A DNA stretch of 64,000 bases from Lewinellaceae bacterium (GCA_020636355.1 JACJYB010000011.1:1-64000), one strand, 5' to 3'; counted from the stretch's first letter, positions 49,960 through 60,116 are shown. Numbers and translations are program-made. The notes: a model not told the origin generated them from the letters alone.

Positions 49960-52143
49960 TTACAGATTATCTACGGGTACAACTTCCAGCATGAAATTGA
50001 CGAACCCGAGATCAGCAAACGGAGACGAAGCACGAATCTCAACCGGGACGATTGTTCCCTCCTGAAGATTTACATTACCAGCAGTCTTATGATAACGTGC
50101 GGCTACCACATCATGCTGTATGGTGACTTCACTCGGGCCTTTCGAATTGTAAAATTTAAACATCATCTGATTATTTCCCTGTTCGAGAGGTATTTCAACG
50201 AGATATGTCCTCTCAGGGGCCGGTGCAAATGACTCCAGTAGTTTTCTTCCCCCTACCCAAAGAGCGACGCCATCATCCGCTGTAATGGTTGACATCATGA
50301 TCTGATCGGTAGGAGAAAACATACTAAATCCAATGTATTGGGAGCCCACATCCGGTAAATGTAAATCGAAAGGTTTACCCTGTTCCCAATCCGGGTTTTC
50401 GACAAATGTCCGGGAACCATCATAACCCCAGGGCCTGGAATAAGCCAGATTGTAAAGCACACCATGGATCGTGCTGAATGAAGCATCTTCATAAATCGGC
50501 TCTGCCAATAAGAAGTTGCCAAAAGCAATCCCCGATGGAGCCGGAATCTCCTCCGGTTCTGATTTTTCCAAAGTGAGCGGAAAGGTATTTTCTCCAACCT
50601 TTAGGGTGAAATTCCGGCCAACTTCTTCATTGGTGTATGAGAGCCGGATAGCATAATTACCGGACTTCGTACTTTGCAAAAACCATTGCAGACAATTATT
50701 TACTTCGGTGATGCTTTGGTATTTATCACCGACATAGGCCTTGAAAGATTTTGCATTTTTCAAATCCATGGTATATGTCTCGGCTTTAGGTATCACGGTA
50801 CGCAAAGGGTAAAAGTCCGCAGTTCCGCCTATTTCTACCACCATCACAGTCGTTCCCATGGAGTCAAATACCATCGGCGTGATGTCAAAAGTTACGTTTT
50901 TACCCTGCTTTGAGATGGGTAATTCGATGGAAGGATCGGCAAGAGGGTATGCCCGGGCAATCTGATTCTGCAGCCCGTACAAGCTTACTTTACCGTCTTG
51001 GGGATGCTCAAGGATGGTGACATAGAGTTTACTGCTTTCATTTGCAGCAGTCACAGCTCCCCAGGTCCGTACTCCGAAAGTAGTTGCCTTTGTATCAAAG
51101 ATGGCCTGACCGTTGTAGCTGATCCATTGTCCCATCTCCTGCAAAACCTTTTCTTCAAAGGGTACAACTGACCCGTTTCCATCAGGCCCGATGTTCAGCA
51201 AATAAACGCCTCCACTTCCGGCGACACGTACCAGCGAATGCACTTTTTCCGCAGCTTTGGCCAGTGGATCACCCCGTTTCTGCCAGGAACGGTATCCCCA
51301 GGTCTCATCAAACATGGAAGCAGGAACCTGCCAGGGCGCATCGATAGAAACTTCAGGATACTGATTGTCGCCCATCACGTAAAAATCACCATCCTGATTC
51401 CAGACTCTGCTGCTGATCTGACAATCCGGTTGCAGCGACTTGACCAGATCCCGATAATCATTACTTTGTTCTGGCGTTGGCGCACCCATATCAAACCATA
51501 ATTGGTCGATAGGTCCATAGTTCGTGAGTAATTCACGCACCTGAGCCAGGTTATAAGCATGTAAATCCGGATTGATTGGATCGGAATTACTGTTTGAAAT
51601 AGGACTTCCGGCCGGATGATGCCAATCGATCAGCGAATAATACAGTCCAAACTTAAGCCCGCCCCTGGCACAAGCATCGGCAAGCTCTTTAACAACATCC
51701 CTGCCGAAGGGTGTCCCATCTACCACATCAAAATCCGTTTCATTGGACGCAAAAAGGCAAAAACCATCGTGATGCTTGGCCGTAAATACGATGCTCTGCA
51801 TTCCGGCTTGTTTGGCAATTTGCACGATATGGTCCGGATCCCATTTAGAAGGGTTAAACTGTTTCGCCAGTGCGGCGTACTCATCCTTCGGAATAGCAGC
51901 ATGCGCCTGAATTTGTTCGCTATACCCTTTTTCAATTTGCTTCCCTTTCCATACGCCGCCAGGAATAGAATACAACCCCCAGTGGATAAACATGCTGAAT
52001 TTTCTAGCTCCCCAGGTTGATTGGTCAAACTGTGGCATTGTTACCGCCTCCGTGGCTTCGGATGCCGAGGGTCGGTCCGGGGTGGAAGTACACTGGAACA
52101 AAAGAATCGTTGCGAAGCTTATCAAAAGCAGTTTTTTGGACAT
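49960..52143 (-). CDS. Alpha-L-fucosidase, GH29, lipoprotein with PA14-like module
   Basis: The product starts MSKKLLLISFATILLFQCTS with lipobox LFQC, giving 727 residues; an ATG 27 bp upstream is less suitable. The GH29 barrel covers about residues 40-350: MFIHWGLYSIPGG, VFTAKHHDGFCLF and the nucleophile in LLTNYGPIDQLWFDMG. A beta domain follows, then a PA14-like module (TADDGVALWVGGRKLL). It should cleave alpha-linked fucose at the cell surface or in the periplasm. It lies 117 bp after another GH29 gene and 10 bp before a GH20 gene. Its linkage preference (alpha-1,2 or broader versus 1,3/1,4) is not readable with certainty. Confidence 0.92.
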   Translation of the reverse strand: MSKKLLLISFATILLFQCTSTPDRPSASEATEAVTMPQFDQSTWGARKFSMFIHWGLYSIPGGVWKGKQIEKGYSEQIQAHAAIPKDEYAALAKQFNPSKWDPDHIVQIAKQAGMQSIVFTAKHHDGFCLFASNETDFDVVDGTPFGRDVVKELADACARGGLKFGLYYSLIDWHHPAGSPISNSNSDPINPDLHAYNLAQVRELLTNYGPIDQLWFDMGAPTPEQSNDYRDLVKSLQPDCQISSRVWNQDGDFYVMGDNQYPEVSIDAPWQVPASMFDETWGYRSWQKRGDPLAKAAEKVHSLVRVAGSGGVYLLNIGPDGNGSVVPFEEKVLQEMGQWISYNGQAIFDTKATTFGVRTWGAVTAANESSKLYVTILEHPQDGKVSLYGLQNQIARAYPLADPSIELPISKQGKNVTFDITPMVFDSMGTTVMVVEIGGTADFYPLRTVIPKAETYTMDLKNAKSFKAYVGDKYQSITEVNNCLQWFLQSTKSGNYAIRLSYTNEEVGRNFTLKVGENTFPLTLEKSEPEEIPAPSGIAFGNFLLAEPIYEDASFSTIHGVLYNLAYSRPWGYDGSRTFVENPDWEQGKPFDLHLPDVGSQYIGFSMFSPTDQIMMSTITADDGVALWVGGRKLLESFAPAPERTYLVEIPLEQGNNQMMFKFYNSKGPSEVTIQHDVVAARYHKTAGNVNLQEGTIVPVEIRASSPFADLGFVNFMLEVVPVDNL

Positions 52144-52260
52144 ATCGAATGCATGTATTTGGTGGAACAAGGCCCAAAATTACATTTCTGCCGTTGATTG
52201 TGGGTAGTCTCCTTTTATATTACATCTTTATTAACAGGGCTGTACACGGGAACCCAATGC

Positions 52261-54501
52261 TTATTGGATGGTGATTTCATCGATAAAAATCCATGCCGGT
52301 GCTTCTTCGCTATCCTCTCCCTTGGGAATCGGGTGGTTTTTACCTACGACTTTGATAAATCGGATATTATCCAGATGACGATCCAGGTTCAGGTCCAGTC
52401 CAACGGGCAAAGGCGAGGCGTCCCTGGATTCCGGTAGAATATGCCCGACTTTTCGCCAATTTTTTAAACTGGGGCTTACGTAGATGTCAACATAGTCAGG
52501 CGGATAGATATTCTGACCGATATCCTCCAGAAAATGCAGTGTAACCCCATCTATGCTGGTCATCGTGCCCAGATCGATAATTGCTTCCAGATCTGTCCCT
52601 TGAAATCCAAGCCACCTGTTGTTGTCAAACTGTGTTCCGCCCCGGATTCCATCCGTTAGAATCAGGCTGCCTCCGGCGGTAAACCGGATGTCCGGTGCAT
52701 GCTCCAGCAATATCTTATACCGCGCTTTATTGTACAATTGAGATTTTACAAATCCTTTCGTGCCAGCGGGTGATACAGCGAAAGTCCGGATTTCTGTCGT
52801 TCCATACAATTCTATGGGCCCGGTATATCGGTCGGACTGAACGTCAGGCAGTGAGCCGTCCAGCGTATAATAAACCACCGCGTCCGGGTCATCCGTATGG
52901 AGGGTAATCCGCAAATTATCACTAAATGCCATACCCTTTGGTTCAAAATAGACCTGGGGCAGATCTTTGTATAATCCCCACGACGCAATACGGGGAGCCG
53001 GGCCACGGTATTCAGGAAAAATAAGTCTTACCCGGGTAGCTTTGACCGTAGGAAAATGCATGATCCGTTTATACCCAACGGTAGTACCTTCAGCTATGGA
53101 CTGCCAGGTCTCGTCCACAAAAGCTTCCAGAATAAATTTTTCAATGCGCTGGCCCTCTTGAATCGGTTCCTGCAGAGACATCATCCCGAATAAATGAGGT
53201 TGATCCCATTCAACAGAAATGGATGGTGATGCATCATCCTCTTCCGGCTCCCAAAAGGTATTCAGCGAACCATCTGACAAGTATCCAGTCTCCAGACGTT
53301 TTCTGCTGGTCGACGGTGTTATGATCCCTCCTGTAAGTTGATTCGTCCGGAAAATTTCTTCCAATGACTGGTGAAAGTTTACTAATTGCAATGAGTCCAC
53401 AGATGCGATCTTTCCTTCTTTATTTGGAGGTACGTTCAAGAGCAAAACCGCATTTCGCCCCACGGAGGTCAGATAAATTTCCAGCAGCTGCTCGGCTGAT
53501 TTCACCAGGTTATCCTGATTAGCATGGTAAAACCACCCCGGACGTATGCTCACATCCACCTCTGCCGGATACCAGGAAAGTTCGCGAGCTCCAATTAATT
53601 TTTCGCGACTTCCCAGGTCGTAATCCATTGGATTGATCTGAGGTCTGAAAATACCTTTGGAGGTGACCGGAGAATCGGTACTATCGGCTGCCTCATAGGC
53701 AATCGGGATTACACTCCATTCAGTCTCCCTGCCAAAACCGGTCTCGGTCCCGACCCAGCGGACATCTGGCCCCATAATGGCAATCACCGCCTCAGGCTGC
53801 AGGGAACGTACCGTACTAAAATATCGGCTCCAGTCATATTCCTGCTTGACGCCATTTGGCCCCTCTCCATTAGCGCCATCGAACCACACTTCATCAATCG
53901 GACCATAGTTGGTCAGGAGTTCTGTCAATTGTTGTACGAAGTAATCATTATATGCTTCACTGCCATAGGTTTGTTCATGGCGGTCCCAGGGTGACAGGTA
54001 TACGCCCACCTTCATGCTGAATTCATGGCAGGCATCAACAAACTCGCGCATAACATCACCATTCCCGCCTTCCCAGGGAGAACGCTTTACGGAATAATCA
54101 GTGAATTGGGAAGGCCACAGACAGAATCCGTCGTGGTGTTTGGCGGTTAGCATGGCCAATTTAAAACCGGAATCCTTAAGTGTTTTAATCCATTGGCGGG
54201 GATCCAGCTTCGTCGGATTAAAAAGCTCAGGAAGGTCGGATCCGTCGCCCCATTCCTGATCGGTGAAGGTGTTGATGCCGAAATGGAGAAAAGCAGTCAT
54301 CTCCAGTTTCTGCCAACTTAGCTGGCGCGGGGCAGGATGCACTTCCAAAGCCAAATCAATGAGCTGCTCTTCGGTTGCTCCGGGAGGAACTGAAATCCGC
54401 TGCCGGTCTTCCTCGTCACCTCTAAAACAACCTGCCAAGGCCAGGAAAACACCCAACCCAAGCAAACTTTGCTTTAGAATCCTATGTTTTTTGTACCCCA
54501 T
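52261..54501 (-). CDS. Alpha-L-fucosidase, GH29 (B-like), lipoprotein with FN3 and discoidin-like modules
   Basis: The 746-residue protein has a lipoprotein signal (SLLGLGVFLALAGCFRGDEE, lipobox LAGC). The catalytic domain shows LEMTAFLHFGINTFTDQEWGDG, MLTAKHHDGFCLWPS and LLTNYGPIDEVWFDGANGEGP, the pattern of the GH29-B subgroup, many of which cleave alpha-1,3/1,4-fucose in Lewis-type structures. After about residue 360 come a discoidin-like region, an FN3/chitobiase-like domain (VVYYTLDGSLPDVQSDRYTGP) and a second F5/8C-like domain (NNRWLGFQGTDLEAIIDLG, ending PAWIFIDEITIQ). The last two modules resemble those of the GH20 gene in the same operon. First gene of the operon. Confidence 0.92.
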   Translation of the reverse strand: MGYKKHRILKQSLLGLGVFLALAGCFRGDEEDRQRISVPPGATEEQLIDLALEVHPAPRQLSWQKLEMTAFLHFGINTFTDQEWGDGSDLPELFNPTKLDPRQWIKTLKDSGFKLAMLTAKHHDGFCLWPSQFTDYSVKRSPWEGGNGDVMREFVDACHEFSMKVGVYLSPWDRHEQTYGSEAYNDYFVQQLTELLTNYGPIDEVWFDGANGEGPNGVKQEYDWSRYFSTVRSLQPEAVIAIMGPDVRWVGTETGFGRETEWSVIPIAYEAADSTDSPVTSKGIFRPQINPMDYDLGSREKLIGARELSWYPAEVDVSIRPGWFYHANQDNLVKSAEQLLEIYLTSVGRNAVLLLNVPPNKEGKIASVDSLQLVNFHQSLEEIFRTNQLTGGIITPSTSRKRLETGYLSDGSLNTFWEPEEDDASPSISVEWDQPHLFGMMSLQEPIQEGQRIEKFILEAFVDETWQSIAEGTTVGYKRIMHFPTVKATRVRLIFPEYRGPAPRIASWGLYKDLPQVYFEPKGMAFSDNLRITLHTDDPDAVVYYTLDGSLPDVQSDRYTGPIELYGTTEIRTFAVSPAGTKGFVKSQLYNKARYKILLEHAPDIRFTAGGSLILTDGIRGGTQFDNNRWLGFQGTDLEAIIDLGTMTSIDGVTLHFLEDIGQNIYPPDYVDIYVSPSLKNWRKVGHILPESRDASPLPVGLDLNLDRHLDNIRFIKVVGKNHPIPKGEDSEEAPAWIFIDEITIQ

Positions 54502-54956
54502 AATCAGACAAGATATTGTTTTTCTAAGGCTCCATCTTGCATGGAACGGTAGGTTTTACCATCATCTGATGTACACCCTGCATTCCGGCCATCCACTTCT
54601 GGTAATATTCTCATCGTTATACCCAATGATGCCTTCCCAAATCTCTACTTCCGGATACCTGAACGAGCCGGAACAAATTTCAGACCGCAGATTTTATTTC
54701 TTGCGAGGAAGTTATCAAAAATCCGGACAAACCGGGCTCAATGATAGACTTCCTTCAATCAAATTCCTACCATTTTCAAGAATTTATTTATACGCAGGCT
54801 ATTTATATAAAAAATTGAATACTAAACTATTAAATATATATACAAGTTTAAATATACAATCCAGGTAATTTCTTTTCACCATCATGTTTAAACTTATTGT
54901 GTCTGCATAAGTCCAACCAGGGACATTGGATTTACGTGTATGATAAAAACCAGTCC
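54502..54956. other. Divergent intergenic region with a long inverted repeat
   Basis: The 455-bp gap separates the fucosidase operon (minus) from the DUF1800-DUF1501 operon (plus) and must contain both promoters. It becomes very AT-rich from about 54780 to 54860. AAGTTTAAA (54844-54852) and TTTAAACTT (54887-54895) form a perfect 9-bp inverted repeat 34 bp apart, shortly before the DUF1800 start. No ORF with protein-like features was accepted. Confidence 0.5.
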
Positions 54957-56606
54957 ATGCATCGTCGAGCATTTCTACACAGAACAATAAACAGAGCTGA
55001 ATTTATGCCTCCCCCACCCCGTCAGGACCTGAGTGCTTATGAAGGAGCATGGACCGAGCAGGAAGCCGGTCATCTATTGCGCCGGACCTTATTCGGTGCA
55101 TCTCCGGACCAAATCATCGAATCAGTCAGCCTGGGATTGGAAGAAACTTTGAATCGACTATTAACGGATTTACCCATGCCAGACCCTCCGGTTAATTTCG
55201 GTAATGAAAATGATACATATACGCCTATAGGTACGACCTGGGTAGACAAACCTTATGGCCCGCAGGAAACAAATAACGAGGAGGTCCGATTCCGGCGACA
55301 ATCGCTCATTTCCTGGACCATGCAACTCGCATTGGAACCCAATGGCAATATCCGGGAAAAAATGTGGCTCTTCTGGCACAATCACTTCGTTGTCAGTGAT
55401 ATCAACGACCCGAAATACAATTACAACTACGCCCAGCTATTGCGCAAACATGCCACCGGCAACTTTCGTGAACTGACCAAAGAGATTACCATAGACCCGG
55501 CCATGTTACGTTTCTTGAATGGCAACGACAACACAGTAGAAGCACCCAATGAAAACTATGCCCGGGAACTTTTGGAGTTATTCACGATCGGAAAAGGTCC
55601 CCAGGTGGGTCCCGGTGATTATACCAATTATACCGAAGATGATGTAGTAGCAATAGCAAAAGTGCTCACCGGATGGCAAGATCTGGGTTTTTTTGCTCAG
55701 CGGGATCTCCCGGTGGAATCCGTGTTCCGACCAAACCGCCATGATAAAAGCACCAAACAATTAAGCCAGCGGTTTGATTCGGTAACCATCGCAAACGGAG
55801 GGTCTGACGAATACAAAACCCTGATTGACCTCATATTTTCAAAAAAGGAAACCGCCCGCTTTTTGTGCAGGAATCTGTACCAGTTCTTTGTTTACTACCA
55901 GATCGATGATTTTGTCGAAGAAACCATTATATCGCCCTTAGCCGATATTCTGATTGAAAACAACTTTGAAGTCAAACCCGTGTTGCGGCGGTTATTGGGT
56001 AGCAGTCACTTTTACGACACAGAGCTTTATGGCGCGATGATCAAGAATCCCATGGATTTTGTGGGAAGCACCGTTCGTAATTTTTCTACAACCAGTCCGG
56101 AAGGCTTAGCCCCCACTTACATATTCCACTTATTGCTTAGCCGGGCGGTCGATGGAATGGATATGCGCCTGTTTAACGCTCCTGATGTCGCAGGTTGGAA
56201 AGCTTATTACCAAGAGCCGAGTTTCTACCAAATCTGGATCAACTCTACAACGCTTCGTAACCGCCAAGACTGGATCAATATTGTGACAGGCAGAAAAGGT
56301 GGCAATAATCTGGAACCCATTATTATTGACCCTTTTCCTTTGCTGGAACGATGCAGCGAACCTTCAGATATATATACCCTGCTGAACGAATGGATCTCGT
56401 GGCTGCTTCCTCAGCCTATTACCGATGGACAATTCGAGACCTTGAAGAATACCCTTATCCCCGGCCTGCCCGACTACGAATGGAAACTGGAATATGGCGA
56501 ATACCTATCCAATCCAACGGATGCCGAAATCAAGGAAGCTCTGAGACGAAAATTACTTGATCTGCTTTATACCCTATTAAGCATGCCGGAGTATTATCTG
56601 GCTTAA
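54957..56606 (+). CDS. DUF1800 family protein
   Basis: The 549-residue protein contains the DUF1800 core: HLLRRTLFGASPDQI, KMWLFWHNHFVVSD, ENYARELLELFTIGKG and VLTGWQDLG are its conserved blocks, ending in LLYTLLSMPEYYLA. The ATG at 54957 gives MHRRAFLHRTI; a TTG 60 bp upstream is not preferred. The RRAFL run resembles a twin-arginine motif, but the hydrophobic stretch after it is poor, so export is unsure. DUF1800 genes nearly always precede DUF1501 genes, as here 12 bp upstream; their joint function is unknown. Confidence 0.9.
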   Translation: MHRRAFLHRTINRAEFMPPPPRQDLSAYEGAWTEQEAGHLLRRTLFGASPDQIIESVSLGLEETLNRLLTDLPMPDPPVNFGNENDTYTPIGTTWVDKPYGPQETNNEEVRFRRQSLISWTMQLALEPNGNIREKMWLFWHNHFVVSDINDPKYNYNYAQLLRKHATGNFRELTKEITIDPAMLRFLNGNDNTVEAPNENYARELLELFTIGKGPQVGPGDYTNYTEDDVVAIAKVLTGWQDLGFFAQRDLPVESVFRPNRHDKSTKQLSQRFDSVTIANGGSDEYKTLIDLIFSKKETARFLCRNLYQFFVYYQIDDFVEETIISPLADILIENNFEVKPVLRRLLGSSHFYDTELYGAMIKNPMDFVGSTVRNFSTTSPEGLAPTYIFHLLLSRAVDGMDMRLFNAPDVAGWKAYYQEPSFYQIWINSTTLRNRQDWINIVTGRKGGNNLEPIIIDPFPLLERCSEPSDIYTLLNEWISWLLPQPITDGQFETLKNTLIPGLPDYEWKLEYGEYLSNPTDAEIKEALRRKLLDLLYTLLSMPEYYLA

Positions 56607-56618
56607 AAAATTCTCCGG

Positions 56619-58163
56619 ATGAAACGTCGAACTTTTCTACGCAATACTTCACTGGCCTCACTTCCCATCGCTCTACCCGGTCTGAATCAAACCTACCGGA
56701 AATTGCTCCGGTACCTCACCGACCATACCGACAAAATCCTGGTCCTGATACAATGTTCCGGTGGATATGACGGGTTGAATATGGTCCTGCCCCTGGATCA
56801 ATACGATGGCTTATCCAAGGCGAGGGCCAATTTGATCATCCCCGAGAATAAAGGCCTCAAGCTTACCGATGAAGTAGCTCTTCATCCGGCACTGGCTCCT
56901 TTGGCCGAACTTTTTAAGGAAGGTCAATTGCAGATCATTCAGGGGGTAGGCTATCCGGAGCAAAACAGATCACATTTCCGGTCGACGGATATCTGGACAT
57001 CAGGGTCCGCTTCGGACCAATATCTGAATACCGGGTGGCTGGGAAGGTATCTGGATGACCTCTATCCGGGTTATCCCGAGGGTTATCCCAACCCGGAAGA
57101 TCCGGATCCATTTGCCATCACCATGCAGGGCACGATCAGCGAAACGTGTCAGGGAATCGGTGGAAATTTTTCGATGAGTGTAAACGATCCCTTCTCGTTA
57201 GCACCACTGACGATCAGTACGGCCGGCGAGGCTCCGGACACCTACTACGGCGATGAACTCGCCTTTCTTAGGGATGCGATTCTCAAAACCAATCAATATT
57301 CGGACGTCATTGAGGCAGCAGCAGAAAAGGGTAAAAACCTGGTGGAATATCCGGACAACAACAACCTGGCAAATCAGCTGCGAAATGTGGCGCTCCTGAT
57401 CGCCGGAGGGCTGCAAACGCGGATTTATGTGGTTTCGATGGGAGGATTTGACACCCATGCGAACCAGATTGCGGAAGGAGATTCAACGCAAGGTGCACAC
57501 GCTTCACTCCTGGAAGAATTATCATCAGCCGTAGCTGCCTTCCAGGCGGACCTGAACGCGCTAGGGAAACAGGAAAAGGTTCTGGGAATGACATTCACTG
57601 AGTTTGGCCGGCGGATCCGATCCAATTACAGTCTGGGCACCGATCATGGCTCTGCTGCCCCATTATTCATATTTGGCTCCTGTGTCGAAGCGGGAATTCT
57701 TGGGCACAATCCGGAGATACCGGATGAAGTCGACCCGCTGGAAGGTGTTGCCATGCAACATGACTTTCGCAATATCTATGGGTCCATTTTTGAACACTGG
57801 TTTGAAGTTCCCAAGGAAAAAGTGAACCTGTTGCTTTATCCGGAATATCAAAGCCTGCCCCTACTAAAAAACTGCAATGCAGCCACCAGCAGTAACCCAG
57901 TCTATTCAACCTTTCCAACTGCACGCATTGTTCCAAATCCGGTAAGACAGTCTGGTCAGTTGGTATGGGACCATCCCGGTGGCGCCATAAAGGTCCAGCT
58001 CATGAACGTTCTGGGTTCGGTAATATCCACTGTTTACCAGGGGAATCCTGCTCCAGGGCCGCAATCGATTAATTTGGAAACACACCGCATGAGTCCCGGC
58101 ACGTATTACCTGTATTTGGTATCACCACAGGGACAAAGGACGCTCCGATTGGTTAAACTCTGA
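56619..58163 (+). CDS. DUF1501 family protein with type IX sorting domain
   Basis: The 514-residue protein begins MKRRTFLRNTSLASLPIALPG, a Tat-like signal (RRTFLRN). The DUF1501 fold is related to the alkaline phosphatase/sulfatase superfamily: VLIQCSGGYDGLNMVLP, NRSHFRSTDIWTSG, MGGFDTHANQ and MTFTEFGRRIRSN...GTDHGSAAPLF carry candidate metal-binding Asp and His. The last 75 residues form a type IX sorting domain (ARIVPNPVRQSGQ, MSPGTYYLYLVS). It follows the DUF1800 gene by 12 bp. Its stop abuts the stop of the converging symporter gene with no base between. No substrate is known. Confidence 0.9.
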   Translation: MKRRTFLRNTSLASLPIALPGLNQTYRKLLRYLTDHTDKILVLIQCSGGYDGLNMVLPLDQYDGLSKARANLIIPENKGLKLTDEVALHPALAPLAELFKEGQLQIIQGVGYPEQNRSHFRSTDIWTSGSASDQYLNTGWLGRYLDDLYPGYPEGYPNPEDPDPFAITMQGTISETCQGIGGNFSMSVNDPFSLAPLTISTAGEAPDTYYGDELAFLRDAILKTNQYSDVIEAAAEKGKNLVEYPDNNNLANQLRNVALLIAGGLQTRIYVVSMGGFDTHANQIAEGDSTQGAHASLLEELSSAVAAFQADLNALGKQEKVLGMTFTEFGRRIRSNYSLGTDHGSAAPLFIFGSCVEAGILGHNPEIPDEVDPLEGVAMQHDFRNIYGSIFEHWFEVPKEKVNLLLYPEYQSLPLLKNCNAATSSNPVYSTFPTARIVPNPVRQSGQLVWDHPGGAIKVQLMNVLGSVISTVYQGNPAPGPQSINLETHRMSPGTYYLYLVSPQGQRTLRLVKL

Positions 58164-59954
58164 TTACAATTTACGAATCCGGTTCCAGAGGATCAGCAAT
58201 CCTGTAATTGAAAGCCCCGCGATAATGGTTCCGATGATGGCCGGAACAACTCTTCCATAGATCCAGAATCCGGCAGCGAAAAGAGAACCGTAAACCGCAA
58301 AGCAACCAATAAATATACAAGCGATTTGCAAGGGTAGTTTCCCGAGTTGAATCTGATCTTTTTGCAAAGCTCCTTCCTGAACAGCACTATTGACCACTGG
58401 CTGCCATCCGGTAGCATCTGGTTGGGTTACCCGGTAAAAATTGACCAGTGTCTTATGGTCGGTTGGCCGGGTCAGGAAAGTGACTAACAACCATCCAACG
58501 GTAGTTATTCCGACCGCGATAATCAGCTTCCAGTGGGTGGATACCGGATCAAAACCCAATTTGGTGTGGAGTAATTCAAAATAAAGCGCTACGGCAAATG
58601 AAATCACCATTGCGGCTAACTCGCTGTATGCATTGATCCTCCACCAGAACCACCGCAAAATAAAGATCAGCCCGGTTCCGGCACCAATTTGCAGTAAAAT
58701 GGAAAAGCCCTGCAAGGCGTCTGTTAATAATAAGGCAAAAACCGCAGCGAAAATCATCAATGCGACTGTGGAAATCCGACCGGCAGAAACCAGTTGTTTT
58801 TCAGAAGCATTAGGGTTGACAAACCGGCGATAAAAATCATTAACCAGATAACTGGATCCCCAGTTTAATTGGGTGGACAATGTAGACATGAATGCCGCGA
58901 TCAGGGAGGCTACCACCAATCCCAGCAGTCCATGGGGTAAGAAAGTAAGCATGGCCGGATAACCCAAATCATGACCGATCTTATCCGCCGGGATCTGCGG
59001 AAAGGCGGCCTGGATGTTTTCCAGTTGTGGAAATACGACCAACGATGCCAATGCGATCAGAATCCATGGCCAAGGACGCAGGGCATAATGGGCTGCATTA
59101 AAAAGCATGGTAGCACCCACGGCGTGATTTTCATCTTTTGCCGCAAGCATTCGTTGGGCAATGTAACCGCCGCCGCCTGGCTCTGCACCCGGATACCATA
59201 CACTCCACCATTGTATCGCAAGAGGTAATATCAATAGGGACCAGAGCTGATCGGTGTCTGAAAGATCTGGCAATATATTCAGCTTTGCCTGGACTTCAGG
59301 ATGCGATAATAACTGTTTGACACCCCCAACTTCCGGCAAACGCATGATAACAATAGCTGCAATAATTGACCCGGCCATGGCTATACCAAATTGGAAAAAA
59401 TCTGTGATGATAACACCCCGCAAGCCACCCATAGCACTGTAGATTACCGTGATAACTGAGGCATACAGCAGGGTTTCCCAGGGTTTTAATCCCAACATGA
59501 TACTTCCCATTTTAATCGCAGCAAGGGACACGGTTGCCAGAATCATGACATTGAAGAAGAATCCCAGGTAGATCGCCCGGAATCCCCGCAGAAAAGCAGC
59601 CATCTTCCCGGAATAGCGAAGCTCATAAAATTCAAGGTCTGTCAAGACGCCGGACCTCCGCCATAACTTGGCATAAACGAACACCGTCATCATTCCCGTA
59701 ATGAGGAAAGCCCACCAGACCCAGTTGCCGGCGACACCATCCTGCCGGACAATACTAGTCACCAGATTGGGCGTATCCGCAGAAAAGGTTGTGGCCACCA
59801 TGGAAACGCCAAGCAGCCACCAGGGCATGCTTCGTCCGGATAGAAAAAATTCGGAAGTGTTTTTTCCTGATTGCTTTGCGACGACCAAACCTATTACCAG
59901 TGACACGATAAAAAAGGCAATGATAAAAATCCAGTCTGCTCCATTTAATGCCAT
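58164..59954 (-). CDS. Sodium:solute symporter (SSS family), predicted sugar transporter
   Basis: The protein has about 14 hydrophobic helices in 596 residues. The N-terminal helix and FFLSGRSMPWWLLGVSMVATTFSADTPNLVTSIVRQDGVAGNW are typical of the SLC5-like branch, and LSAAFMSTLSTQLNWGSSYLVND-like sequence (SLIAAFMSTLSTQLNWGS) matches the conserved TM8 Na+ site region. MALNGADWIFI at 59954 is chosen; 59987 is an alternative start. The position beside the fucosidase/hexosaminidase genes and divergent from a HexNAc-kinase operon points to uptake of a monosaccharide or small glycan, but the substrate is inference only. Confidence 0.87.
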   Translation of the reverse strand: MALNGADWIFIIAFFIVSLVIGLVVAKQSGKNTSEFFLSGRSMPWWLLGVSMVATTFSADTPNLVTSIVRQDGVAGNWVWWAFLITGMMTVFVYAKLWRRSGVLTDLEFYELRYSGKMAAFLRGFRAIYLGFFFNVMILATVSLAAIKMGSIMLGLKPWETLLYASVITVIYSAMGGLRGVIITDFFQFGIAMAGSIIAAIVIMRLPEVGGVKQLLSHPEVQAKLNILPDLSDTDQLWSLLILPLAIQWWSVWYPGAEPGGGGYIAQRMLAAKDENHAVGATMLFNAAHYALRPWPWILIALASLVVFPQLENIQAAFPQIPADKIGHDLGYPAMLTFLPHGLLGLVVASLIAAFMSTLSTQLNWGSSYLVNDFYRRFVNPNASEKQLVSAGRISTVALMIFAAVFALLLTDALQGFSILLQIGAGTGLIFILRWFWWRINAYSELAAMVISFAVALYFELLHTKLGFDPVSTHWKLIIAVGITTVGWLLVTFLTRPTDHKTLVNFYRVTQPDATGWQPVVNSAVQEGALQKDQIQLGKLPLQIACIFIGCFAVYGSLFAAGFWIYGRVVPAIIGTIIAGLSITGLLILWNRIRKL

Positions 59955-60116
59955 ATTCCTTATGCTTTTACCAGACGCAGCAATCACCTTCTAAGCGTGC
60001 GATGATTGGAGTGCCTGAGGATGATTACAATTCCACTGTGCGGGCACACAATAAGTCATTCCGTTGGTAAAATAACAATATTCTTTTCCCGCACCTAGTC
60101 CTCCGAATGAAAATCC

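Noticed and set aside
54263..54868. Plus-strand ORF of 201 codons at the start of the fucosidase operon
   Set aside because: Its first part is antisense to the fucosidase signal and catalytic N-terminus; the rest in the intergenic gap shows no domain. Kept only as an open frame by chance.
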